Source: Polaribacter sp. SA4-12
GTDB taxonomy: Bacteria; Bacteroidota; Bacteroidia; Flavobacteriales; Flavobacteriaceae
Length of the DNA: 64,000 nucleotides
Assembly (NCBI RefSeq): GCF_002163675.1
Contig: NZ_CP019334.1
Span: 2,399,501-2,463,500 of the forward strand
Reading direction: 5' to 3'
Each line of letters starts with the position of its first letter. Position 1 is the stretch's first letter. The position numbers and the translations under genes are program-made. Of this stretch, positions 15,152 through 24,097 are shown one piece after another. Under the pieces are notes generated by a model. That model did not search any database. It was not told the DNA's origin and saw nothing but the letters and a program-made list of their open reading frames with translations.

Positions 15152-16609
15152 TTATTCAGGAATCAACCACCAAAATGGTTTCATCTTTGCTTTATAAATA
15201 AAAGAATAATGCAAAGCCAGTTTTAACCAGTGACCTGCTAAACCTATTTCCCCAAAGGTTTTACCTAATTGTCTACCTTGTGTATTTGGATATTTTTCAT
15301 AATCTGGTACAATTGGAAACGTTGTAATACTTACACCACTTCCTGATGTAAATCCATAACCAGCAGAAGCAATACATGCAGCTCCCATATTTCCCATAGA
15401 ACCTTTATGATTCAGTGATTCTTTTCCGTTTTTTATAGAATCTATTATATTATCTGCTACTACTATTGCAGTAATACCAGAAGGCATTCCTGTTCTTGGC
15501 GGTGCAGGTGAAATAACGGTTCCGTTTTTACTTTTTCTTGGTTTAGAAATTGCATGTGGAGGTGCAAATGCAATTCCAGGTGCAAAAATATTTTTATAAC
15601 TTGGGTTTTGATACGTTTCTGGCCAATCTTTAACAGACCACTCTTCATATGGTTTTGCAGTATAATCTGCATCGACAATCATAAAACCTTTAAAAAGTTT
15701 TTCTGTAATTTCCTTTTCGTGTTTATCATAGGCTTTAAAACCATGACCAGAAAATGAAGGAATTAACATTGCAAAATCATACGTTTCTTTTTTATACTCT
15801 CCGTCTAGATTTTCATAATGTGCTAATCCGTCTTCAATTTTATTTACGCCAGCACCAAGTATCCATTTTATACCTCTGTCTTCAAAAATCATCTCAACCA
15901 TTTCATGAGATTTCATTGTCATACTTCCATAACTTAGAAGCATTCCATCCATCCCAAAATCACCTAGTTGATACTCATTAGAAATCCATGTGATTTCTGC
16001 CATATCTCGCACATTATATTTGTGCAATTCTTGTTCTACATTTAAAATATACTCAAAAGCGGCTCCTTGACATGTTGATTTTCCATGACCAGTACCAATA
16101 AGAATCTTAACTTTCTTACCTTTTTTCATTTCCTGAATTAAAGCTTCTAAACCTTCCCAAGCATGATCTGCATGTGTATAAGTACATACAGAAAAGGCTT
16201 TATTTTTTCCCGGAATTAAACCTTCCGTAGCTTCAAAATTAAGTTTAGGTCCTGTTGCATTAATTAAATAATCATAAGTTACTTTTTCTTGTTTCCCTTT
16301 ATTTTCTCCAACTACATATTCAGCTAAAATATATGGTTTTTCTTGGCCTTTATCACCTTCAGGAAAAAATGAAATTGCTTTTGCCTGTTTATAACCAATA
16401 CCTTTCTTTTTATATAAAGGAGCTAAAGGAAAATAGATCTTTTCAGATTTCATCCTACCAATTCCCACCCAAATATTAGATGGAACCCATTGATAATTGC
16501 TATTTGGAGAAACCACAACAACTTCATGGTCTCTAGACAACTTTCTTCTTAAATGAGAAGCTGCAACGTGACCAGAAATCCCTGCTCCTAAAATGACAAT
16601 TTTAGACAT
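15152..16609 (-). CDS. FAD/NAD(P)-dependent oxidoreductase, sulfide:quinone reductase-like (485 aa)
   Basis: The N-terminal FAD-binding fingerprint is IVILGAGISGHVAASHL, followed by a second flavin-contact segment (YLINATGPKL, about 114-122) and a C-terminal block PPRTGMPSG (370-378) of the kind found in SQR proteins. Cysteines at 142, 180 and 412 are candidates for the redox-active pair; SQR enzymes use two or three Cys. No signal peptide is present; the C-terminal aromatic tail (KMKPFWWLIPE) may lie on the membrane surface, as in SQRs. It would oxidise sulfide or a related donor and reduce quinone. The promoter at 16625-16669 is Crp/Fnr-type. The alternative is a type II NADH dehydrogenase-like flavoprotein. 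Confidence 0.8.
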   Translation of the reverse strand: MSKIVILGAGISGHVAASHLRRKLSRDHEVVVVSPNSNYQWVPSNIWVGIGRMKSEKIYFPLAPLYKKKGIGYKQAKAISFFPEGDKGQEKPYILAEYVVGENKGKQEKVTYDYLINATGPKLNFEATEGLIPGKNKAFSVCTYTHADHAWEGLEALIQEMKKGKKVKILIGTGHGKSTCQGAAFEYILNVEQELHKYNVRDMAEITWISNEYQLGDFGMDGMLLSYGSMTMKSHEMVEMIFEDRGIKWILGAGVNKIEDGLAHYENLDGEYKKETYDFAMLIPSFSGHGFKAYDKHEKEITEKLFKGFMIVDADYTAKPYEEWSVKDWPETYQNPSYKNIFAPGIAFAPPHAISKPRKSKNGTVISPAPPRTGMPSGITAIVVADNIIDSIKNGKESLNHKGSMGNMGAACIASAGYGFTSGSGVSITTFPIVPDYEKYPNTQGRQLGKTFGEIGLAGHWLKLALHYSFIYKAKMKPFWWLIPE

Positions 16610-16624
16610 ACTTTATATTTTAGT

Positions 16625-16669
16625 TAAAGATAATTTCAACAAAAGAACTACACAGTAACTTTTGTTACA
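16625..16669 (-). promoter_or_regulatory. Crp/Fnr-type operator with -7 box, promoter of the SQR-like gene
   Basis: GTAAC-tttt-GTTAC at 16655-16668 (flanked by A on both sides) has a TATCTTTA box at 16625-16632 on the minus strand. The spacing is 36.5 bp. A nearer TTCTTTTG at 16640-16647 fits the -7 consensus less well and breaks the spacing rule. Confidence 0.7.
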
Positions 16670-16679
16670 TTACGAATAA

Positions 16680-18290
16680 TTACAGTTTTATTATTTTTTT
16701 CTCAATAATATTAGAATTGTTTTTAAAAATTAAAACATACTCTCCAGAAGCCACTTTTGATAGATCTAAAAGAATTGTTTTTAATCCAATTGATTTTTCA
16801 ATTTTTATTGATTCAACTTTTACTCCTAAAACATTAAAAACTTCTAAAACACTTTCTTCTGTATTAGGGATAAACACATCAATTGAAAAAATATCTTTTG
16901 ATGGATTTGGATAAATTTTTAGATTATAAATATTACTTGTTGTTAATTTTACTTCGCCAACATTTAAAGTTGTTTTATTAATAAATACCTTAAACGCTAA
17001 ACTACTCGCACTACTTTGTGTACCATCATTTATAAAGAATATATTTTCTTGAGTGCTTTCAATTCCTCCAAAAATATAACCAACTAATGTTTTACCTTCT
17101 TGTAAATTATTGATATCTACAATTTCTTCGGTTAGATAATTTGAATTATTCTGTAAGGGAATAAATTCTGCACCAGTACCTAATAAAGTAGGCATTTCAA
17201 TCCCTAAACTACTTTCTACCATTGAACCATCACTAAATCTTGAGACTTTACTAATCGTTTTTACAAATGGCACATTATCATCTTTAATTAAATTACCATT
17301 TGTATCTAATTTATATTGACTTATTCCTCCAAAAAACAAGGTGTGCATCGCATTATTATCAGTATCATAAACGGGTATTTTGGCACTATGATATTGACTT
17401 AAGTACTGATTAAAAGTAGTATTAACCGTGTAACCGGAACCAGAAACATCAACACTATTTAACCATGGTAAATTGGCGGAATGTTGAAAAACACCACTAA
17501 ACATTGTAAAACCTTCACTTCCATCAGGAAAAATTTGCGGAGCCATATTATAATCTCTTCTATGTAAATTATCGCTGTCGTTTTGTGCTAAATAATTTAT
17601 GATTGAAAGATTTGTACCATCATCATTGATTTGAAAAGTTCTAATTTCATCTGTATAACTTTGAATAAACCCAGGTCCATTATCTGGTCCCAAAGGATTA
17701 TACTGACCTTTAAAATATTGTCCGCCACACAAATAAAACACCTCATTTAGAAAACCTAATTGCCCACCAGTAACTGCAAAATTAGTATTTGTAATTTGTC
17801 TAAAAAAGGGTGTAATAGTTGTTCCATTAATAACAGCATTGGATAAACCATCAACATCAACAGCTGTTAATTTATCATACGTAACATGATCATCTTCAGT
17901 TGTACTAAAACCATAACCACCAATAATATAAAGTGTATTTTCTTTTTGATAAAATTCTTGATTTGTAGCTTGTAACTGCTCAAAAATTGATGCTTGTAAA
18001 ACACTGATCGTTGTACTCCAAGTTTTATTAGCAACAGGATCTATAACATAAACACTTTTGTTATTATCTTTTTCTTGAAAAGCAGCATTAGGTTGTCTTT
18101 GATGTAAACCATCTACTCGTCCTTCAATAATTATCCATTTTCCATCAGTAGTTTTTGCCCAAGAAAAAGAATGTACACTTGGCGCATCTGCAATAATTAG
18201 AGGTTCTATTTCAACAGTAAATTGATCTTGTGAAAATGAATTTACAATTGTCAATAAAAAGAAAGCTAATACTAAATGTTTCGTCCTCAT
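16680..18290 (-). CDS. T9SS-secreted kelch-like beta-propeller protein (536 aa)
   Basis: A signal peptide (LVLAFFLLTIVNSFSQ) is followed by about 430 residues of repeated beta segments with kelch-like turns (LYIIGGYGF, VFYLCGGQYF, TLFFGGISQY, LVGYIFGGIE). The last ~80 residues are a type A T9SS sorting domain: NLKIYPNPSKD, then VLEVFNVLGVKV, and a terminal KKIIKL strand. The protein is therefore expected on the cell surface or outside the cell. It is a single-gene unit with its own Crp/Fnr-type promoter (18309-18353). Ligand or enzyme activity is unknown. Confidence 0.85.
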   Translation of the reverse strand: MRTKHLVLAFFLLTIVNSFSQDQFTVEIEPLIIADAPSVHSFSWAKTTDGKWIIIEGRVDGLHQRQPNAAFQEKDNNKSVYVIDPVANKTWSTTISVLQASIFEQLQATNQEFYQKENTLYIIGGYGFSTTEDDHVTYDKLTAVDVDGLSNAVINGTTITPFFRQITNTNFAVTGGQLGFLNEVFYLCGGQYFKGQYNPLGPDNGPGFIQSYTDEIRTFQINDDGTNLSIINYLAQNDSDNLHRRDYNMAPQIFPDGSEGFTMFSGVFQHSANLPWLNSVDVSGSGYTVNTTFNQYLSQYHSAKIPVYDTDNNAMHTLFFGGISQYKLDTNGNLIKDDNVPFVKTISKVSRFSDGSMVESSLGIEMPTLLGTGAEFIPLQNNSNYLTEEIVDINNLQEGKTLVGYIFGGIESTQENIFFINDGTQSSASSLAFKVFINKTTLNVGEVKLTTSNIYNLKIYPNPSKDIFSIDVFIPNTEESVLEVFNVLGVKVESIKIEKSIGLKTILLDLSKVASGEYVLIFKNNSNIIEKKIIKL

Positions 18291-18308
18291 AACTTGTTCT
18301 TTAACAAA

Positions 18309-18353
18309 TAAAGTTACGAGTAAAAATCATTATAAACGGTAACTTATGTTACA
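18309..18353 (-). promoter_or_regulatory. Crp/Fnr-type operator with -7 box, promoter of the T9SS kelch-like gene
   Basis: GTAAC-ttat-GTTAC at 18339-18352 has a TAACTTTA box at 18309-18316 on the minus strand. The spacing is again 36.5 bp. The operator lies between the stop of the permease gene (18366) and the kelch-like start (18290). Confidence 0.7.
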
Positions 18354-18365
18354 CAAGCATTTTAA

Positions 18366-20549
18366 TTATTTACTTTTATTAAAATCTAAATCCAACACAT
18401 TAAAATTGTTTGCAGCTTTTACTAATAAGGTTGAACCAATCGTTTCAAATAAGTAATTCGTTTTAAGTACAAACTCTGCTTGTTTTTCAATTTTATAATT
18501 AGGGATACCAACTAAAGTTAAATTTGTAGACTTAGAATACTTCTTTATTAAATCATAAAAAGGTGTTTGGTCTACAACATTTGCCACAATTACAATTTCT
18601 ACAATTACTCTAAGATCTTCTACAAGTTTTGCTATTTTTGTTTTAATAACGTCTGGATTAACTCCATTATAATCAACAAATAAAACACGTATCGAAGTTT
18701 TATCCCACTTTGGTGAAGCAATAATAAAACGAGCAATATTTAACATCATTTCTGCATTCTTACTATCTGTTTCTCGCCACCATAAATCTATCAATGTATA
18801 ATCACCAAATTTTGACTTTCTATCAAAATCTAAATACAATAAATTATAATCTAAATACAGCAATGTTTCAGTCATTTCTGCATATTCAGAAGAACCTTCA
18901 AGACCTTTTGGCCAACCCATCATAATGGTGTTAGGTTCTACTCCAGAAAAACCAAAAGTAGTGGCAATGTTAGTAATCCCTTTATATAAATTATCGACTT
19001 TTATCTGTCTTGCAAAAATCCCTAAATCATTATATAATTCCTCTCTAACAATCTGCTCAGTCTTTTTTAATGGAATTTTATTCTCTTTATCAACGATTAG
19101 CTTAAAATTAGTAACAACTCCTGTTTTTCCTGAAACAGCTTTACTTAACTCTAATAAATAAGATTGATGCTCACTTTTACCACTAAAAAGAATAATATTT
19201 GGATTCCAGTTAGAATTAATGTGATGCTTTGTATCAATCTTCATCAATCCTTTATTAACAACATTCTCCCAAACACTCTTCCAAATATCAGTAGATTTTA
19301 TTTTGACTTCCTTTCTTTCTAGCATAAAATACAATCCTCCAATTACTGCTAAAGAAGCAATCATAGCAATCATATCTAATTTAAACATCACAGCAAAACA
19401 AGCCACGAAACCAACCAAACCTATCCATCTTTTAATTTTAAAAGTCGGTTGAAAATCAGGATTTGCCCAACTTTCTAAAAAATAAGAAAGATTTATAAAT
19501 CCGTAAGCTGTTAAATAAAACATAGAAACAACACGCGCAATAACATCTAATTCACCTATTAAAATTCCAGCTTCTGCTATTAAAAACACAAGCAACAGAG
19601 CATTTACAGGTTCATTATTTTCACCTCTTCCTTTTGCAAAAAAACGAGGAGTTACTTTATCAACAGACATAGCTTGTAAAATTCTTGGCCCACCTAAAAT
19701 ACCTCCTAAAGCTGATGATAATGTTGCTCCCCAAACTCCAGCAATAACTACAGGAGCAAAAAAAGCTATTTTCATTAAAATATTATAATCCGATTTTAAA
19801 ACGTTAGAATCTATTGTATAAGCGATAAAAACAGCTAAAACTAAATACACAATTAACCCGACTCCGATTGCTAATAAAGTACCACGAGGAATAGAACGTT
19901 TAGGATCTTCTAAATCCCCACTCATTGCTATACCGGCAGTAAAACCAGTAACAGCAGGAAAAAACACTGCAAACACAATCTCTAAAGGCACTGAACCTTC
20001 AGTTGCAAACATTGGGACAGATTGTGGAGTAAAATTATGTGATCCTATTAGTATAGAAACAAGAGATAGTACAATTGCTGCCAAAATAAAATATTGAGAT
20101 TTTAAAGCGACAGAAGTACTAATTAATGCCAAAGCAGTTAATACTACAAGGGCAATTGTACCTGTAATTCTAAAATCATTTACTGCCATTCCTAAATCTA
20201 AATAGCTATTAAAACTCTCTGCAAAACCAATTAAATATAGTGATATAGAAAAAGCAGTACCAACATATAATGCAATACCAATAGAACCTCCAATAGGAAT
20301 TCCCATACTTCTTGATAAAACATAATAAATTCCACCAGCTCCAATTTTTTTATCAGTGGCAACAGAAGAAACACTAAGACCTGTTGATATTGAAATTACA
20401 TGAGCAATAAGAATAATTAAAATTGTGCCCAATAAACCTGCGTTTCCAACAACCCAACCTAAACGCATATACATTATTACACCCAAAATGGTTAATAATG
20501 AGGGTGTAAAAACACCTGCAAATGTTCCGAATTTTTTAGTGATTGACAT
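18366..20549 (-). CDS. APC-superfamily permease, cation-chloride cotransporter-like (727 aa)
   Basis: Residues 1-410 hold about 12 transmembrane helices and open with FGTFAGVFTPSLLTILGVIMY, the pattern of SLC12-type cation-chloride cotransporters (a Gly-rich TM1 followed by MYMRLGWVVG). A cytoplasmic domain of about 300 residues follows, with alternating strands and helices (WNPNIILFSGK; TSIRVLFVDYNG), the CCC C-terminal domain. It is probably an inner-membrane ion or amino-acid symporter; ions cannot be assigned. It is a full-length single gene. No Crp/Fnr-type site is seen upstream (20550-20668 holds nothing I recognise). Confidence 0.8.
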   Translation of the reverse strand: MSITKKFGTFAGVFTPSLLTILGVIMYMRLGWVVGNAGLLGTILIILIAHVISISTGLSVSSVATDKKIGAGGIYYVLSRSMGIPIGGSIGIALYVGTAFSISLYLIGFAESFNSYLDLGMAVNDFRITGTIALVVLTALALISTSVALKSQYFILAAIVLSLVSILIGSHNFTPQSVPMFATEGSVPLEIVFAVFFPAVTGFTAGIAMSGDLEDPKRSIPRGTLLAIGVGLIVYLVLAVFIAYTIDSNVLKSDYNILMKIAFFAPVVIAGVWGATLSSALGGILGGPRILQAMSVDKVTPRFFAKGRGENNEPVNALLLVFLIAEAGILIGELDVIARVVSMFYLTAYGFINLSYFLESWANPDFQPTFKIKRWIGLVGFVACFAVMFKLDMIAMIASLAVIGGLYFMLERKEVKIKSTDIWKSVWENVVNKGLMKIDTKHHINSNWNPNIILFSGKSEHQSYLLELSKAVSGKTGVVTNFKLIVDKENKIPLKKTEQIVREELYNDLGIFARQIKVDNLYKGITNIATTFGFSGVEPNTIMMGWPKGLEGSSEYAEMTETLLYLDYNLLYLDFDRKSKFGDYTLIDLWWRETDSKNAEMMLNIARFIIASPKWDKTSIRVLFVDYNGVNPDVIKTKIAKLVEDLRVIVEIVIVANVVDQTPFYDLIKKYSKSTNLTLVGIPNYKIEKQAEFVLKTNYLFETIGSTLLVKAANNFNVLDLDFNKSK

Positions 20550-20668
20550 TCCTTAAATGCTATTTTTTAAAAGAAGGTTAAAAATAAGGATTTTAGAATT
20601 CATTAGATTCATTTATCTGTTTTATATAAGGAAAATTAGGATTTTGGTTTAGCTAAATGAAGTATTTT

Positions 20669-21148
20669 TTATAAGGAGTTCTTTGCTATTTTTTTATTCA
20701 GGTCTTTAATTTTAAGTATTCTATTCATTATTATTCCTAAATATGAAGTTAATACAATTATAAGTGATAAAATAATTTGCCAAAATTCCGGTTTCAAATC
20801 CGTAAATAATAATTCAAATTGAGGGATTTGTAATAAAGTCAAAATTATAATTAAAAAGGAGAAAATTATTAATGACTTTAAATTCTGGTTTTTTGTTTTA
20901 GGTTTATACCCTAATAAAAGTTCTTTTGTGTAAATAATTAAGATTCCAAAAGTTAAAATATTTGGAATGATAAATCTCCATAATGTAAAATTACCAGTTC
21001 CAAAGTCTCCAAATATAAACTCCCCAAATGTTAACCAGCTAAATACATAAAAAGTAATTAGTAAAAGTCCAATCCAAATTGTCTTAAATAATATTTCCAA
21101 TTTATTGATTTTTATTCTAGTTAGCGCATATATAATTCTACAGAACAC
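20669..21148 (-). CDS. Hypothetical four-helix membrane protein (about 159 aa, start uncertain)
   Basis: Four hydrophobic segments are visible, at about residues 22-42, 58-76, 90-110 and 123-145, with Lys-rich loops. The frame opens with GTG at 21148; a TTG further in, before GluIleLeuPheLys, would remove a non-hydrophobic leader and is as likely. I recognise no family. The gene is an orphan between the permease and the ABC operon, with no clear promoter. It may be a lineage-specific or acquired gene. Confidence 0.5.
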   Translation of the reverse strand: MFCRIIYALTRIKINKLEILFKTIWIGLLLITFYVFSWLTFGEFIFGDFGTGNFTLWRFIIPNILTFGILIIYTKELLLGYKPKTKNQNLKSLIIFSFLIIILTLLQIPQFELLFTDLKPEFWQIILSLIIVLTSYLGIIMNRILKIKDLNKKIAKNSL

Positions 21149-21234
21149 TGCAATATATCAATAATTGAGTATTCACAACGCTAACTTTACACTGCTTTTT
21201 ACTAATAATTTGAAGAAAATGATAAAAACAGAAT

Positions 21235-22356
21235 TTATGTGGTTTTCTTATAACTCCAAACCGCCAATCCATTCATAATAATAGCATACATTAATGTTTT
21301 TAATAACTGCGGAAGAATATCCATAAAGCCAGAACCTTTCAGCATTACCATGCGCATTACCTCAACAAAATATTTTATCGGATTAAAATCGGTTATCGTT
21401 TGTGCCCATTTAGGCATACTTTCAATTGGCGTGAATAATCCACTCATTAATATGAAAATCACCATAAAAAACCAAGCAATAAACATCGCTTGTTGTTGTG
21501 TATCTGTAAAGTTTGAAATAAACAAACCAATCCCCAAAACTACCAATATATAAATTGAAGTATAGAAATACATCAAAAGTAAACTACCAACCATTGGCAC
21601 ATTAAAGATGACTTTTGCAATCAATAATCCAACACTTAAAATAGCTAAACCCAAAACTAAAAAAGGGAATAATTTTCCGATTATAAATTGACTTTTTTTA
21701 ATTGGTGTTACATTAATTTGCTCTAATGTTCCTATTTCTTTTTCTCGAACAATGTTCATCCCAGAAAGGAAAAGTGTAATCATAGTTACCAATAAAACTA
21801 AAATACCAGGAACCATAAACGTTTTATAATTCAGTGTTTTATTATACCAAAAGGAAGGAATTGTAGTAATTTGTATTGGTTGACTTTGCATTTGACCAAA
21901 TTGAGAAACGTCAACTTTTAACTCTTTATTAAAACGTTGAATAATCTGAGTTACATACACATTTTCAACACCTGCTGCTGCACCATCAATTGCATTAATA
22001 GTAACGCCTAAAGCTGCTTTTTTTTCTTTTAAAAAATCTTGTTCAAAATATAATGGAACTTCTAAAACAACATCAACTTCTCCATTTAACATTGCTTGAC
22101 TCGCTAATTTTTCTGAAGGAAAATCTGTTAAAACATTAAAGTAAGTAGAAGCATTAAATTTTTCTATTAACGCTCTAGATGTTGATGTGTGATCATTATC
22201 TACATACCCAAACTTTATGTTTTTAACATCAAAAGTTGCAGCATTTGATAAAATTATCAACTGAATTAAAGGCAGTACAAAAATGATTGGCAACATTCCT
22301 TTATTTCTAAAGATTTGCTTAAACTCTTTTTGTATAATGTATAGAATCGTTTTCAT
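21235..22356 (-). CDS. ABC-2 type exporter permease (YbhR-like, 373 aa)
   Basis: One N-terminal transmembrane helix (about 21-41) and a periplasmic region of about 130 residues are followed by five helices near the C-terminus, with the ABC-2 signature REKEIGTLEQINVTP before TM3. This matches YbhR/YbhS-type subunits of drug exporters. It is the last gene of the TetR-controlled operon and pairs with the permease at 22450-23556, probably as a heterodimer served by the two ATPases at 24098-25728. The tail ends LAVWSYKKTT. Full length, with no defect seen. Confidence 0.9.
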   Translation of the reverse strand: MKTILYIIQKEFKQIFRNKGMLPIIFVLPLIQLIILSNAATFDVKNIKFGYVDNDHTSTSRALIEKFNASTYFNVLTDFPSEKLASQAMLNGEVDVVLEVPLYFEQDFLKEKKAALGVTINAIDGAAAGVENVYVTQIIQRFNKELKVDVSQFGQMQSQPIQITTIPSFWYNKTLNYKTFMVPGILVLLVTMITLFLSGMNIVREKEIGTLEQINVTPIKKSQFIIGKLFPFLVLGLAILSVGLLIAKVIFNVPMVGSLLLMYFYTSIYILVVLGIGLFISNFTDTQQQAMFIAWFFMVIFILMSGLFTPIESMPKWAQTITDFNPIKYFVEVMRMVMLKGSGFMDILPQLLKTLMYAIIMNGLAVWSYKKTT

Positions 22357-22361
22357 ATTTT

Positions 22362-22445
22362 TAAAAGAATAAAGAGAATAGAATAAAGAACAAAGACGCT
22401 TTAAATGATATCAAGTCTTTTTCTTTCATCTATTTTCTATTATCT
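22362..22445. repeat. Seven-base periodic spacer sequence
   Basis: Five consecutive 7-mers ending in AGA occupy 22362-22396 (TAAAAGA, ATAAAGA, GAATAGA, ATAAAGA, ACAAAGA). TCT then recurs with seven-base spacing at 22422, 22429, 22436 and 22443. The region is the spacer between the two permease genes. Confidence 0.5.
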
Positions 22446-22449
22446 GTTT

Positions 22450-23556
22450 TTACTCTAATCTAATTTTATATTTCTTAACACTCAACCCAATAAAAAACAC
22501 TGTCATTCCAATTAGAATTAAAGTCTCTTTCCACACAAATTGAAGTCCAACTCCTTTTAACATAATGGCTTTAATAATAATGATAAACCATTTAGCAGGA
22601 ATAATATTACTAATCACTTGCAATGGTAAAGGCATACTTGTAATCGGAAAAATAAATCCAGAAAGTAATATTACTGGTAGCATTAATCCCATTAAAGAAA
22701 TCATCATCGCTGTTTGTTGTGTTGCAGAAATTGTTGATATTAAAATACCCAATGCCAAAGCTGTTATAATGAACAAAACACTTTCCATTCCTAATAAAAA
22801 CAGACTCCCCTGAACTGGCATCTTAAAGATAAATATGCTCAAAACAATGATAACAATAGCATTAATTATTGACAGAAAAATATAAGGAAATACTTTACCA
22901 ACAATTACTTGAATCGGTTTTAATGGTGATACTAATAAAATTTCCATAGTACCTAGTTCCTTTTCTTTAGTGATAGAAATAGAAGTCATCATTGCAGAAA
23001 CAAGCATTAAAATAATAGTCATTACACCAGGAACAAACATATACACGCTTTTTAATTCTGGATTGTAAACCATATGTGTTTGTGGTACAATTTGATAAAC
23101 TTGCTCGACACTTTTATTCTGTTCTTTTAAATAACTTTGAAGAATCGCATTTACATAATTTGTGATCGTATTTGCAGTATTTGGATCTGTAGCATCTGTA
23201 ATTACTTGTATGCTTGCATTATTTTCTTTGATAAGACTCTTACTAAAATCTTTTTCAAAATTTAAACCTGCTTTTACTTTTCCTTTCTTAAAAACAACTT
23301 CGATATCTGATTCTTTTTCAATAAATTGATTGATGCTAAAGTATTTTGAAGCAGCTATTTTATTGATAATTTCTTTTGTTGTTGCATCTTTTGAATGATC
23401 TAAAATAGCAATATCAACATTATTAATTTCATTTGTAATGGCAAAACCAAACAATAAAATTTGGGCAATTGGCATTCCAAATAGAATAAACAACGAACGT
23501 CTATCTCTAAATATATGGAAGAATTCCTTTTTTATGAAGCCTATAAATCTTTTCAT
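22450..23556 (-). CDS. ABC-2 type exporter permease (YbhS-like, 368 aa)
   Basis: Same layout as its neighbour: TM1 at about 22-42 (SLFILFGMPIAQILLFGFAI), a periplasmic domain of about 130 residues (QVYQIVPQTHMVYNPE), and five C-terminal helices with the signature TKEKELGTMEILLVSP. It is paired with the permease at 21235-22356. Its ATG lies only 8 bp beyond the terminal inverted repeat of the GxxExxY cassette (23565-24090), which separates it from the ATPase genes. If the cassette inserted late, translation coupling with the ATPase gene has been lost. Confidence 0.9.
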   Translation of the reverse strand: MKRFIGFIKKEFFHIFRDRRSLFILFGMPIAQILLFGFAITNEINNVDIAILDHSKDATTKEIINKIAASKYFSINQFIEKESDIEVVFKKGKVKAGLNFEKDFSKSLIKENNASIQVITDATDPNTANTITNYVNAILQSYLKEQNKSVEQVYQIVPQTHMVYNPELKSVYMFVPGVMTIILMLVSAMMTSISITKEKELGTMEILLVSPLKPIQVIVGKVFPYIFLSIINAIVIIVLSIFIFKMPVQGSLFLLGMESVLFIITALALGILISTISATQQTAMMISLMGLMLPVILLSGFIFPITSMPLPLQVISNIIPAKWFIIIIKAIMLKGVGLQFVWKETLILIGMTVFFIGLSVKKYKIRLE

Positions 23557-23564
23557 TTTGTATC

Positions 23565-23598
23565 TCCCGCAGATCTCACAGATTACCGCAGATTTTTT
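23565..23598. repeat. Left terminal inverted repeat of the GxxExxY cassette
   Basis: It begins TCCCGCAGAT and continues with CACAGATT and CGCAGATTTTTT. Its first 28 bases match the reverse complement of the right end (24063-24090) at 25 positions. It also matches the arm at 24008-24041 in direct orientation, at 27 of 34 positions by eye. Confidence 0.75.
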
Positions 23599-23602
23599 AT
23601 TA

Positions 23603-23989
23603 TTATAACCCGTTTACTTTTCTAAAAATGCCTTTTGTGATTTCATCTACATTGAAATTCACTAAAATACCTAACTTCATTTCTGAAATTTTTAAATAAG
23701 TTAGCACTTGTTTATGATGTACTTTAGATAACGTCTCTACTGACTTGATTTCAATAATTACTTTATTATTTACTAATAAATCTAATCTAAAACCTATTTC
23801 TAATTCAATACCGTCATAAAACACAGGAAGTGTCACTTGCTTTTTGACTAATAGTCCTTGTTTTTGCAATTCATACATCAAAACAGTTTCATATACAGAT
23901 TCTAACAAACCTGGACCTAATTCATTGTATACATTAAAAATTGCTCCTCTTATTAGGTATGAAATTTCGTTTTCTGTTTTTTCTTCCAT
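23603..23989 (-). CDS. GxxExxY protein, PD-(D/E)XK nuclease-like (128 aa)
   Basis: The family signature is seen as GPGLLESVYE (about residues 23-32), followed by a nuclease-like core RLDLLVNNKVIIEIKSVE (Asp and Glu-x-Lys typical of PD-(D/E)XK folds) and a HHKQVLTYLK helix. The length is normal for the family. Biochemical function is unsettled; a PD-(D/E)XK relationship has been proposed. It lies in the middle of an ABC exporter operon, between a permease and an ATPase gene, and is flanked by repeat arms (23565-23598, 24008-24090). It is unlikely to belong to the exporter functionally and is best seen as cargo of a repeat-bounded cassette. Confidence 0.9.
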   Translation of the reverse strand: MEEKTENEISYLIRGAIFNVYNELGPGLLESVYETVLMYELQKQGLLVKKQVTLPVFYDGIELEIGFRLDLLVNNKVIIEIKSVETLSKVHHKQVLTYLKISEMKLGILVNFNVDEITKGIFRKVNGL

Positions 23990-24007
23990 AATTTCTCTTT
24001 TTCTTTC

Positions 24008-24090
24008 TCCCCCGGATTACGCAGATAAACGCAGATTTTTTAATTACACTTTAATTTTTTTTTCTGCGAAAATCTGTGAAATCTGCGGGA
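24008..24090. repeat. Hairpin element at the right end of the GxxExxY cassette
   Basis: The left arm begins TCCCCCGGATTACGCAGAT and contains AAACGCAGATTTTTT; the right arm reads TTCTGCGAAAATCTG through ATCTGCGGGA. The arms pair into a long imperfect hairpin. The outer ten bases ATCTGCGGGA are the exact reverse complement of the cassette's left end (23565-23574). Confidence 0.8.
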
Positions 24091-24097
24091 CATATTA

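Noticed and set aside
15463..15981. Long frames on both strands within the SQR-like gene
   Set aside because: They are shadows of the flavoprotein frame, with unlikely composition (Leu/His/Gln-rich).
16640..16647. TTCTTTTG as the -7 box of the SQR-like gene
   Set aside because: It lacks the TA start of the consensus; the box at 16625-16632 fits both the consensus class and the fixed 36.5-bp gap.
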